DNA of 12,691 nt, taken from positions 1 to 12,691 of the forward strand of contig JBFGRM010000050.1 in assembly GCA_041563675.1 (NCBI GenBank), read 5' to 3'. Under the pieces are notes generated by a model. That model searched no databases, was not told the origin of the DNA, and was given only the letters and a program-made list of their open reading frames with translations. The DNA is from JBFGRM01 sp041563675 (GTDB lineage Bacteria > Nitrospirota > Nitrospiria > Nitrospirales > Nitrospiraceae). Positions 1-6,820 of this stretch are shown here, piece by piece; the stretch's first letter is position 1; each line of letters begins with the position of its first letter. The position numbers and the translations under genes were made by a program.

Positions 1-1115
1 GTGAACAGCGCGAGGGGGCTCGCGGCACCGGCTTGGGCATGGCCCGGACCGGGGAGAAGATCACCAGCGGCCTCCCACCGCTCCGTCTCGACGACGTAAT
101 GCGCCACCATCTCGTCGTAGTTGCGGCTCACCTTGCGTTCGTACCCCGTTGACATGGCCTCGGCCTCCGACCCCGCTGCGTTCATGTCGGCGCGCTTCTG
201 CTCGAGCACCTCCCACGCTTCGCGATAGCGTCCCTGTTGCAGATAGACGTACTGCAACCAATAGAGGCTGTGATAGTCGCGAAGCCCCAAGGGCAGGTTG
301 TCGCGTTGAACCCAGTCCACGGAGCCCTGCCAGCCCGCTTCGTTTGCCGCGGCCGCCTCCGGCCACATGCCGAGCTGGAGAAAGATATGCGCGGGCATGT
401 GCAGCGCATGGTGAGCGTCCGGGGCGATCTCCGCGTAGCGACGGGCCGCCGGTAGGGCGAGGATGGCATGGTCCGGATCGTCGAAAGCGTGGATCGCATA
501 GTGGGCGGCGCAGGGATGATTCGGGTTTTTGCGAAACACCTCGAGCGCGATGGCGCCGGCCTGGATATGCGTCCGTGATCCTCGGGGCTCGTATTCGGCC
601 ACGCCCAACAGGGCAAGGGAGTAAAAACAGGCCGCCTCCAGGTCTCCTGAATGCGCCCGATAGAGATCGCCCATGGCCTCGGCATAGGCGCGGTCACGCG
701 TCTCCTTGTCGCCCTCGCCGTACAGAAGTCGGACCGCCTCGAGATAGGCGCGTTCCCGGGCCGTCGCCGTCGCGCCGTCCGGCGCGCGCGACAAGACCTG
801 CCGACCGGCCTCGAGGTTCTGCTCCTCCCAGATCGGGTGATTGAGCGCCATGGCCTCGCCCCAATAGCCCATGAGGAAGTCCGGTTGCACGCGCGTGGAC
901 TCGCGAAAGGCCTCCAGCGCTTCCTCATACCAGAAGGAATGCATGGCGCCGACGCCTCGGATGAAGTGCCGTTGCGCCGCGGGCGTCCCCGACGTGGGAA
1001 AGTCGATGGCACCGAGCTGGAGGGGGCGCTCCGCTGCCGCGAACGTCGGCACGACGGCCACACTGAGGGTCAGGGCGAAAGTGACCAGATTTCTGGAGCC
1101 AAGAGTGAAAGACAT
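1..1115 (-). CDS. Exported tetratricopeptide-repeat-type protein, 3' end outside window
   Basis: An open frame runs from ATG at 1115 to the left edge without a stop (371 codons visible), so the C-terminus is missing. AAAGGA lies about 8 nt before the ATG and supports this start. Residues 1-28 form a signal peptide (short basic start, hydrophobic stretch 10-27, AAA before the cleavage point), so the protein is probably periplasmic. The rest is helical with repeated Trp/Tyr/Ala patterns typical of TPR-like solenoids, for example FWYEEALEAFRES near residue 61. Two His-rich motifs are typical of a widespread bacterial TPR family: HPCAAHYAIHAFDDPDHA at about 200-217 and HMPAHIF at 239-245. The molecular function of that family is not known to me. 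The gene diverges from the molybdate-type regulator and shares its control region, so co-regulation is plausible. Family assignment is fairly sure; function is unknown. Confidence 0.85.
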   Translation of the reverse strand, partial: MSFTLGSRNLVTFALTLSVAVVPTFAAAERPLQLGAIDFPTSGTPAAQRHFIRGVGAMHSFWYEEALEAFRESTRVQPDFLMGYWGEAMALNHPIWEEQNLEAGRQVLSRAPDGATATARERAYLEAVRLLYGEGDKETRDRAYAEAMGDLYRAHSGDLEAACFYSLALLGVAEYEPRGSRTHIQAGAIALEVFRKNPNHPCAAHYAIHAFDDPDHAILALPAARRYAEIAPDAHHALHMPAHIFLQLGMWPEAAAANEAGWQGSVDWVQRDNLPLGLRDYHSLYWLQYVYLQQGRYREAWEVLEQKRADMNAAGSEAEAMSTGYERKVSRNYDEMVAHYVVETERWEAAGDLLPGPGHAQAGAASPLALF

Positions 1116-1224
1116 GCGGGGTCCTTTCTTGGATCGGTTTGATAGCCAGCATCATACGCAGGCACGGCGCTGATGAAAACCCGAAAGCCGGGCAGGATCG
1201 GTGGCCGCGCGGTCATGGCTGTGG

Positions 1225-1253
1225 ATTTTACGGACGACAAGTATACTTGACAA
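1225..1253 (-). promoter_or_regulatory. Predicted sigma70 promoter of the TPR gene
   Basis: On the minus strand, TTGTCA (1253-1248) and TAAAAT (1230-1225) are separated by 17 bp, each matching the consensus at 5 of 6 positions. The start point would be near 1218, giving a leader of about 100 nt before the ATG at 1115. The 12-bp palindrome at 1238-1249 sits in the spacer and overlaps the -35 box, where a bound repressor would block RNA polymerase. Confidence 0.6.
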
Positions 1254-1270
1254 TATGACAAGTATGCTGA
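1238..1270. promoter_or_regulatory. Twin operator candidate between divergent genes
   Basis: CAAGTATACTTG (1238-1249) is a perfect 12-bp palindrome. A second, degenerate copy, CAAGTATGCTGA (1259-1270), matches it at 9 of 12 positions and begins exactly 21 bp later, about two helical turns. Both are preceded by GA, so GACAAGTAT is a 9-bp direct repeat. The sites overlap elements of both divergent promoters. The adjacent HTH_XRE regulator is the natural candidate ligand. That pairing is inference; the repeats themselves are seen. Confidence 0.6.
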
Positions 1271-1274
1271 TAGT
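1247..1274 (+). promoter_or_regulatory. Predicted sigma70 promoter of the HTH/PBP regulator
   Basis: A perfect -35 box TTGACA (1247-1252) is followed after 16 bp by GATAGT (1269-1274, 4 of 6). The predicted start point is around 1280-1282, only 2-4 nt before the ATG at 1284, which has no Shine-Dalgarno sequence. The mRNA may therefore be essentially leaderless. The second operator copy covers the spacer and the first base or two of the -10 box, compatible with autoregulation. Confidence 0.55.
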
Positions 1275-1283
1275 TGTTTCGCC

Positions 1284-2513
1284 ATGGCCAGGCCGCCATC
1301 CCCGCCACTGTCCCCCCTGATCGAAAACCGCCTGCGCGCGCGGCGGCAGGAAAAGGGCCTGTCGCAAGAGGCCCTCGCCGAGCGTGTCGGCCTGACGCGG
1401 CAGGCGATCTACGCGGTCGAGACGAATGAGTACTTGCCCTCGACGGCGGTCGCCCTGCGCATGGCGGAGTCGCTCGCCTGCCGGGTCGAGGATCTCTTCT
1501 CCCTGTCATCGGGAGGGGAGACGGTAGAAGGCGAGCTCGTGGACTGGCCGGGAAGGCAAGCCGGGGCGAGCGGGGGTGCTCGACCCGGGGCCCGCGTCAA
1601 GGTGGCCCGCGTCGCGGACCGCTTGGTGGTGCGCCCGGTCGCCGCGCTCGGCGACGTGCTCAACTTCACAATCGGAGCGGACGGCCTGCTAATCGGTCCC
1701 GTGACGGGGACCCCACACCGAAAGAATCTCGTCGCAGTCCGGCTTCTTCGGGATCGGCGCGCCATCGAGGATGAAATCGTGGTCGCCGGATGCGATCCCT
1801 CGATTTTCCTGATTGGCGAGCACCTCCGTCGTTTCAAAGGGATGACGGCCGTCGTCGGCTGGACGATGGGCAGCGGAGCCGCGCTCAAGGCACTGGGACG
1901 CGGGGACGTGCATGTCGCCGGCGTACACGTATTGGATGCCAGATCCGGTGAATGGAACCTGCCCTACGTCCGGCGTCATCTCAAGAACCGGGACATGAAG
2001 GTGGTGACCTTCGCCGCCTGGACTGAAGGCTTGATGGTGGCCCGGGGGAACCCCAAGCGGATCCGGACGATCGAAGACCTGGCACGCCGCGATGTGGCCA
2101 TCGTCAATCGTGAGGAGGGCGCCGGCGCGCGCCTGCTGTTGGATGAGAGATTGGCGGTGGCCGGGATTCCCGTCGGCCGGGTCAGGGGATACGAACGAAT
2201 CATCCAGTCCCATGTGCACGTCGCCCGCCTCGTTGCCTCGGGCATCGTCGACGTCGGGGTCGGGGTGGAAGCAGCGGCGCGATTCGCAGGTCTTGACTTC
2301 ATCCCGCTCCAATCCGAACGATACGATCTCGTCATCCCTGACGGGATCTTCCGGTCACATGGCGGGGTGTCGCGCATGCTCGACACGCTGGTCTCGCGGC
2401 CGTTCCGTGCCGAGCTCGAAGCCCTCGGCGGCTATGAAACCAGGGACACGGGGAGGGAGGTCGCGATCGGCAGACCTCATCGCCGCGGAAGGACGACTCC
2501 ACGCACACGATAG
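1284..2513 (+). CDS. HTH_XRE regulator with PBP-like (COG1910/PF12727) molybdate-type sensor domain
   Basis: This 409-residue protein is a predicted one-component transcription regulator. Residues 13-72 form a Cro/C1 (XRE) helix-turn-helix: LSQEALAERVGLTRQAIY is the classic two-helix core, ending in EDLFSL. After a linker (about 75-165), residues 165-360 match the PBP-like domain of COG1910, a periplasmic molybdate-binding protein family that also occurs fused to DNA-binding domains. Landmarks are GSGAALKAL (196-204), VNREEGAGARLLLDERL (274-290), SHVHVARLVASGIVDVGVG (309-327) and GLDFIPLQSERYDLVIP (336-352). There is no signal peptide, so it acts in the cytoplasm. It heads a co-directional cluster with modABC, which strongly suggests it controls that cluster in response to molybdate or tungstate. 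The actual ligand and sign of regulation are inferred. The basic tail (about 389-409) lies beyond the recognised domain. Confidence 0.88.
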   Translation: MARPPSPPLSPLIENRLRARRQEKGLSQEALAERVGLTRQAIYAVETNEYLPSTAVALRMAESLACRVEDLFSLSSGGETVEGELVDWPGRQAGASGGARPGARVKVARVADRLVVRPVAALGDVLNFTIGADGLLIGPVTGTPHRKNLVAVRLLRDRRAIEDEIVVAGCDPSIFLIGEHLRRFKGMTAVVGWTMGSGAALKALGRGDVHVAGVHVLDARSGEWNLPYVRRHLKNRDMKVVTFAAWTEGLMVARGNPKRIRTIEDLARRDVAIVNREEGAGARLLLDERLAVAGIPVGRVRGYERIIQSHVHVARLVASGIVDVGVGVEAAARFAGLDFIPLQSERYDLVIPDGIFRSHGGVSRMLDTLVSRPFRAELEALGGYETRDTGREVAIGRPHRRGRTTPRTR

Positions 2514-2523
2514 GCAGGTTGTG

Positions 2524-2550
2524 CCCTCGTCGCTCCTGTTGCGACAAGGG
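2524..2550 (+). promoter_or_regulatory. Hairpin covering the ribosome-binding site of the porin gene
   Basis: Directly after the regulator stop, 2524-2533 pairs with 2541-2550 (9 of 10 bp, one C/A mismatch; loop TCCTGTT). The 3' arm ends in AAGGG, the Shine-Dalgarno candidate for the ATG at 2560. No U-tract follows, so it is not a classical terminator. It could limit translation of the porin from ATG 2560, stabilise mRNA ends, or have no role if translation starts at GTG 2629. Confidence 0.4.
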
Positions 2551-2559
2551 CGACGCAAG

Positions 2560-4131
2560 ATGAGAGAAGGGATGAGCGTCGAACGAGTACGGCGACGGGC
2601 CGTTCGCCGGGGAAGTAGGGGGAAGTGGGTGAGCCGGCCCGTGATTGCGGCAAGCCTCGCCGTCCTGGTGACAGCGTCAGCGGGACTGGCGCAGGAGCCG
2701 GAGCCCGGGTCTACCTTTGGCACGGAGGACGGATTAAAGGAGCGGTCCGTCTGGCAGGGAATCGAGCGAATCAAAGAACGGGCGACGACGGAGTCGGAGC
2801 ACAGGTGGGAGGGAACGGCGGACGAAGATCTGATTCGTCCGGTGAGGATCAAAGAGGCCAAATGGGCCCGGTACCTGAAAACCGCCCTGGATCTGCCGAA
2901 ATGGCTCGATCTGGGGCTGGAGAATCGGACTCGATTCGAGGTCTATGATCACCCATGGCGGGTCAGCCAATCAGCCGGTCAAACGGACCCACAGATCCAG
3001 CAACGGTCCCGCGTCCGGTTCGGCCTGAACGGCGGCCCCTTCCGGTTTCTGTTCGAGGGACAGGACTCCCGTGTGCACCTGGCCGGTCCCGATTCGTTCG
3101 TCGGCACCGGCAGTGAAGACGAGACGGATATTTTGCAGTTGTTCGTCTCAGCGACTGCCAAGAACCTCTTCGACACGGGGCTTCGCACGGACCTGCATCT
3201 GGGACGGCTGACTGCCGACTTCGGCCGGCGCCGGCTGATCGCTCGGAATGACTTCCGCAACACGACGAACGCCTTCGACGGCGTTCACTGGCAGCTGGGC
3301 CAGAACAAGGCATGGCGCGTCCGGTCCTTTCTGTTCTTGCCGGTGGTGAGGAAGGAGACCGCACTCGACACCCAAAGCGAACATTTCGTGTTCTGGGGCA
3401 CCTATTACGAAAACCTGCAGGTCCCCTGGTTTCGGCACAATGTGTACTACTTCGGGCTGAACGACCGGCGCAGCCCCGACGTGAAGGCTCGCCGGACCTT
3501 ATCGACCTTCGGGCTGCGCCTGTATGAAATCCCGAAGACGGCCAAGGTGGATTACGAGCTGGAGGGCGTCGTGCAGACCGGGACGTCGGGAACGAAGGAT
3601 CAACTCGCCTATTTCGGCCACCTCGATGTCGGCTATTCCTTCGACCTGCCCTGGTCCCCACGGTTTCTCATCCAGTATGACTACGCGAGTGGGACCCGAG
3701 ATCCCAACGGTAGCCAGAGCGGGACCTTCGATACCCTCTTCGGGGCCCGGCGGTTCGAGTTGGTACCCACCGGAAGTTACGGGCCGTTCTTTCGAAGCAA
3801 CATCAGCTCGCCCGGGTTTCGCGTCATCGCCAGCCCGGCCAAGGAATGGACGCTGCAGCTCAAATTCCGGTTCTGGTACCTCGCCCAGGCGGCGGACGCG
3901 TTTGCCGGCTCCGGGCTCCAGGACCCCACCGGAGGGGCGGGCAATGATCTGGGCCAGGACCTCGAGCTGCGCGCAGTGTGGAAGATCAACGACAACCTCC
4001 TGTTCGATGCGGGGTACGATCACTGGTTCAAGGGGGATTATTTCAAGCGTCTGCCCCCTTCCGCGGGTCTTCCATCTGGGGGTGAGAAGGACACGGATTA
4101 CTTTTATGTACTGACCACCATCCGATTGTGA
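2560..4131 (+). CDS. Alginate-export-family outer-membrane porin
   Basis: The 523-residue product is an outer-membrane beta-barrel of the alginate export (AlgE-like, PF13372) family. A hydrophobic signal peptide core (about 28-42) ends in AGLA before Q45. A charged linker follows, then from about residue 116 alternating strands of the barrel: LGLENRTRFEVYD, RSRVRFGLNG and LHLGRLTADFGRRRLIARNDFRN. The family-typical late segment TFDTLFGARRFELVPTGSYG is also present, and the chain closes with YFYVLTTIRL. Two starts compete. ATG 2560 has AAGGG 9 nt upstream but gives a long basic leader (RRRAVRRGSRGKW). GTG 2629 has a strong AGGGGGAA and gives a normal 22-residue signal peptide. The gene lies 46 bp after the regulator and 107 bp before modA. 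Family members were named for alginate secretion, but many are porins of unknown substrate, and no alginate synthesis gene is near. A role in oxyanion entry is inferred from context. Confidence 0.85.
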   Translation: MREGMSVERVRRRAVRRGSRGKWVSRPVIAASLAVLVTASAGLAQEPEPGSTFGTEDGLKERSVWQGIERIKERATTESEHRWEGTADEDLIRPVRIKEAKWARYLKTALDLPKWLDLGLENRTRFEVYDHPWRVSQSAGQTDPQIQQRSRVRFGLNGGPFRFLFEGQDSRVHLAGPDSFVGTGSEDETDILQLFVSATAKNLFDTGLRTDLHLGRLTADFGRRRLIARNDFRNTTNAFDGVHWQLGQNKAWRVRSFLFLPVVRKETALDTQSEHFVFWGTYYENLQVPWFRHNVYYFGLNDRRSPDVKARRTLSTFGLRLYEIPKTAKVDYELEGVVQTGTSGTKDQLAYFGHLDVGYSFDLPWSPRFLIQYDYASGTRDPNGSQSGTFDTLFGARRFELVPTGSYGPFFRSNISSPGFRVIASPAKEWTLQLKFRFWYLAQAADAFAGSGLQDPTGGAGNDLGQDLELRAVWKINDNLLFDAGYDHWFKGDYFKRLPPSAGLPSGGEKDTDYFYVLTTIRL

Positions 4132-4132
4132 A

Positions 4133-4168
4133 CGGCGGGCTGAAGGAGCCGTGCCGAGCTCCCCGCCG
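4133..4168 (+). promoter_or_regulatory. GC-rich hairpin between porin and modA
   Basis: CGGCGGG (4133-4139) pairs perfectly with CCCGCCG (4162-4168). Inside it, GAGC (4146-4149) can pair with GCTC (4158-4161). The hairpin begins one base after the porin stop. Without a following U-tract it is more likely an mRNA-processing or stabilising element, or a partial attenuator, than a terminator. It could set different expression levels for porin and transporter. Confidence 0.35.
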
Positions 4169-4179
4169 GGCAGCGCTTA

Positions 4180-4239
4180 ATGGTGATGTGGTGTCCGTTC
4201 GAATTCGTCTCTCTCGTTGTGTGTCCAGAGCGCCGCTGA
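4180..4239 (+). other. Possible leader peptide ORF coupled to modA
   Basis: A 19-codon frame begins at ATG 4180 and ends in TGA at 4237-4239, overlapping the modA ATG (4239-4241) as TGATG. This is the usual geometry for translational coupling. modA has only a weak ribosome-binding site of its own, which makes coupling attractive. The small frame also lacks a clear Shine-Dalgarno sequence, so it may be chance. Confidence 0.25.
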
Positions 4240-5003
4240 TGCTCACGCGAATCATCGCCCCCGCGCTGTGTGTGCTGATCGTCGTGCTGCAGACCCCCGG
4301 CGCTGCGGAGGAAGTCCTCGTCGCCCAAGCCGCCAACTTTTCGGAACCCATGGAGGAGATCGCCCGCAAGTTCGAGCAGGCGACCGGTCACCGCGTGCGC
4401 ATCAGCGCCGGCTCGACCGGCAAGTTGTATGCCCAGATCCAGAACGGTGCCCCCTTCGACCTCTTTCTCGCCGCGGATCAGCGGCGGCCCAGGCTGCTGG
4501 AAGAGGAAGGCCTGGCCGTGGCGGGCAGCCGGTTCACTTACGCGCTGGGGCGGCTCACGCTCTGGAGCCGTGACGCCGATCGCGTGACGGGAGACGGGAC
4601 CGCTGTGCTGCGCCGGGGGGATTTCAACTATCTCGCCATCGCGAACCCGAAGACCGCGCCGTTCGGCAGCGCGGCGGTCCAAGTCATGCACCGGCTGGGG
4701 CTGGAGGACAGGCTCTCCAACAAAATCGTTCAGGGGGAGAACGTCGCCCAGGCCTTCCAGTTCGTCTTTTCGGGCAACGCGCAGCTCGGCTTCCTCTCGC
4801 TCTCGCAAGTCCTGGATCCGCGGGTCAGCGGGGCTGGAAGCCGCTGGGACGTCCCGCAGGACCTCTACGATCCCCTTAAAATGGACGCGGTTCTGCTCAG
4901 CAGAAGCGAGAGGAATCCGGCGGCCCTGGCACTGCTCGACTATCTCAAGGGCGGGGAGTCCCAAGCGATCATGGAACGCTATGGCTACGGACGGGGGCGG
5001 TGA
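4239..5003 (+). CDS. modA: Molybdate ABC transporter substrate-binding protein
   Basis: This 254-residue periplasmic binding protein delivers molybdate (or tungstate) to ModBC. Residues 1-23 are a signal peptide (hydrophobic 5-19, GAA before EEV). The mature part shows the ModA pattern: VLVAQAANFSEPMEEIARKFEQATG at the N-lobe, SAGSTGKLYAQIQNGAPFDLFLAAD (57-80) with the Ser/Thr oxyanion-binding loop, ANPKTAPFGSAA (135-146), QGENVAQAF (165-173) and DLYDPLKMDAVLL (208-220) in the C-lobe. Length is normal for the family. The frame is open upstream to GTG 4128, overlapping the porin stop, but that would add 37 non-signal-like residues, so ATG 4239 is preferred. Its Shine-Dalgarno is weak (AGAG). 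modB follows after 15 nt. Molybdate versus tungstate preference cannot be read from sequence here. Confidence 0.93.
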   Translation: MLTRIIAPALCVLIVVLQTPGAAEEVLVAQAANFSEPMEEIARKFEQATGHRVRISAGSTGKLYAQIQNGAPFDLFLAADQRRPRLLEEEGLAVAGSRFTYALGRLTLWSRDADRVTGDGTAVLRRGDFNYLAIANPKTAPFGSAAVQVMHRLGLEDRLSNKIVQGENVAQAFQFVFSGNAQLGFLSLSQVLDPRVSGAGSRWDVPQDLYDPLKMDAVLLSRSERNPAALALLDYLKGGESQAIMERYGYGRGR

Positions 5004-5018
5004 GAAGGGGGTGTGACG

Positions 5019-5702
5019 ATGGACTGGTCGCAGCTTGATCTCGGACCCTTGTGGCTGACACTCCGGCTCGCCGGCGTGACTGTGCTGGTCCTGCTCCTTG
5101 TGGGAACCCCGATCGCCTGGTGGCTCGCGCACACCCGCTCTCGACTGAAGACGGTGGTGGAGGCGAGCGTGGCGTTGCCACTGGTCCTGCCACCGACCGT
5201 CTTGGGGTTTTATCTGCTCATTGCGCTGGGGCCCTACGGCGTGATTGGAGGACCGTGGGCGAGCCTGACGGGGTCCGCGCTGGCATTTACCTTCTCGGGT
5301 CTGGTCATCGCTTCGTGCCTCTATTCGTTGCCGTTCGTCGTGCAACCCCTGCAGGGGGCCTTCGAGGCGATCGGGACCGCACCGCTGGAGGCCGCCTGGT
5401 CCCTGCGCGCCTCGAAATGGGACGCCTTCGTCACGGTCGCCTCCCCACTCGCCCTCCGGGGCTATCTGACCGCCACGGTGCTGGGCTTCGCCCACACCCT
5501 GGGGGAGTTCGGCGTCGTGCTGATGGTGGGGGGCAACATTCCCGGCAAGACCAGGGTCATCTCGATTGCAATCTTCGACCACGTCGAGGCGCTCGAGTAT
5601 CAGGAGGCGCGCATTCTTTCGGCCGGGCTGCTCCTGTTCTCCTTTGTGGTGCTGCTCCTGGTCTACACGGTCAACCGGCGGCTGCCCCTGCAAGTGTCAT
5701 GA
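5019..5702 (+). CDS. modB: Molybdate ABC transporter permease
   Basis: This 227-residue inner-membrane permease forms the channel for molybdate. About five hydrophobic segments are visible (around 11-35, 50-72, 86-108, 150-172, 198-217). The cytoplasmic EAA loop that docks on the ATPase is at 124-146 (EAAWSLRASKWDAFVTVASP, then LALRG), followed by LGFAHTLGEFGVVLMVGGNIPGKT, a hallmark of ModB. ATG 5019 is chosen because AAGGGGG lies 7 nt upstream; a GTG at 5013 is in frame but falls too close to that site. The last codons overlap modC by 4 nt (ATGA), so the two subunits are translationally coupled. Length is typical of ModB. Confidence 0.95.
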   Translation: MDWSQLDLGPLWLTLRLAGVTVLVLLLVGTPIAWWLAHTRSRLKTVVEASVALPLVLPPTVLGFYLLIALGPYGVIGGPWASLTGSALAFTFSGLVIASCLYSLPFVVQPLQGAFEAIGTAPLEAAWSLRASKWDAFVTVASPLALRGYLTATVLGFAHTLGEFGVVLMVGGNIPGKTRVISIAIFDHVEALEYQEARILSAGLLLFSFVVLLLVYTVNRRLPLQVS

Positions 5703-6796
5703 CGATGTTGCGGGCACAGTTCGAGGTCACGTACCCGGGATTTCGGCTCGACTTCGACATCGAGGCGCCGACCGACGGAGCGATTGCGGTTTTCGGGCCT
5801 TCGGGCTGCGGGAAGACGACGCTGCTCCGATGTCTGGCCGGGCTCTGCCGCGCGCCTCGCGGCTCGATGGAGATCGGGGACGAGGTCTGGCAGGACGAGG
5901 CACGCGGCTTCTTCCTGCCCGTGCACCGACGCGCGGTCGGGTACGTGTTTCAGGATCTGCGTCTGTTCGCCCACCTCAGCGTGCGATCCAATCTCGAGTA
6001 CGGTCTCTCACGCACCCCGCGGGAGGCGCGTCGGTTTGATTTCGCCCAGGTCGTGGATTTGCTCGGCATCGGACACGTGCTGGATCGTCGGCCTTCCCAG
6101 CTCTCGGGCGGGGAGCAGCAGCGGGTGGCCATCGGTCGCGCGGTGCTGACCAGCCCGAGGCTCCTGCTCTTCGACGAGCCGCTGTCGTCGCTCGATTGGA
6201 GGGTGAGGGGCGAGATCCTGCCGTTCATTCAGCGGCTGGATGCTGTGCTGCGCATTCCGATCGTCTACGTGAGCCATTCCCTTGGGGAGGTGCTCCAGCT
6301 CAGCAAGACGCTGGTCGTCATGCGCGAAGGAAGGGTCCAAGCCGTGGGGCCGATCAACGAGCTCTTGGCCCGGTTCGACCTGCGCGGCGCGATCGAGCCG
6401 GATCGGCTCGGGGCCCTGATCGATGCGCGTGTCGTCGGGCACGAGCCGGAGTTCGGCCTGACGAGAGTGGAGTTTGGCGGACGGGCGCTCTATGTTCCCT
6501 ATCGGCCACGGTCGCTGGGCGAGCGGTTGCGGGTGCACATCCTGGCGAAGGATGTCAGCATCGTGACGGGCGGCCCTCCCTTGCAGACCAGCGTCCTGAA
6601 CATTCTTGAAGGGCGGATCGAGAGCATTGGAGAGGCACAGGGCGGGGAGCCGTCGGTGGATGTAAGGCTGGATGTGGGATGCCCGCTTCTGGCCAGCATC
6701 ACCAAAAAGTCAGTGTCGAAGCTCGGCTTGGGGGTTGGGCAGCGGGTCTATGCGCAGATCAAGGCGCTGGCGCTGAGCGAGGATCTGAGGATGTGA
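5699..6796 (+). CDS. modC: Molybdate ABC transporter ATP-binding protein
   Basis: This 365-residue ATPase powers ModB. All nucleotide-binding motifs are intact: Walker A GPSGCGKTT (33-41), Q-loop Q85 in YVFQDLRLF, signature LSGGEQQ (135-141), Walker B LLLFDEP (155-161), D-loop LSSLD and H-loop H193 in YVSHSL. The C-terminal part (about 295-360) is a Mop/TOBE-type oxyanion-binding domain, NILEGRIESIG through VGQRVYAQIKALAL, as in E. coli ModC, where it senses molybdate. The start ATG overlaps the modB stop by 4 nt; a second in-frame ATG lies 6 nt later at 5705. The gene ends the operon. The next gene is convergent only 24 bp away and no obvious terminator lies between. Confidence 0.95.
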   Translation: MTMLRAQFEVTYPGFRLDFDIEAPTDGAIAVFGPSGCGKTTLLRCLAGLCRAPRGSMEIGDEVWQDEARGFFLPVHRRAVGYVFQDLRLFAHLSVRSNLEYGLSRTPREARRFDFAQVVDLLGIGHVLDRRPSQLSGGEQQRVAIGRAVLTSPRLLLFDEPLSSLDWRVRGEILPFIQRLDAVLRIPIVYVSHSLGEVLQLSKTLVVMREGRVQAVGPINELLARFDLRGAIEPDRLGALIDARVVGHEPEFGLTRVEFGGRALYVPYRPRSLGERLRVHILAKDVSIVTGGPPLQTSVLNILEGRIESIGEAQGGEPSVDVRLDVGCPLLASITKKSVSKLGLGVGQRVYAQIKALALSEDLRM

Positions 6797-6820
6797 AGAG
6801 AACGCCGGCGTACTGCCTGA

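Noticed and set aside
182..1063. Minus-strand frame of 293 codons overlapping the TPR gene
   Set aside because: Composition is Arg/Ser/Pro-rich shadow type. The frame starting at 1115 has a signal peptide, a Shine-Dalgarno and recognisable family motifs instead.
1210..1218. Alternative upstream starts for the TPR gene or frames in the divergent region
   Set aside because: ATG 1115 is the only start with both a Shine-Dalgarno and a signal peptide; upstream frames cross the predicted promoter.
4132..4238. Molybdenum cofactor riboswitch before modA
   Set aside because: The gap is short and shows one GC stem with an inner stem, not the multi-helix Moco architecture. I cannot support it by eye.
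4104..5693. Long minus-strand open frame (529 codons) opposite modA and modB
   Set aside because: It is rich in Gln, Arg, Gly and Pro without domain pattern and lies antisense to two clearly conserved genes. GC-rich codon use produces such shadow frames.
5051..5698. N-terminal extension of modC across modB in another frame
   Set aside because: modC similarity starts at ATG 5699, coupled to the modB stop by ATGA; the extension has no ABC-protein features.
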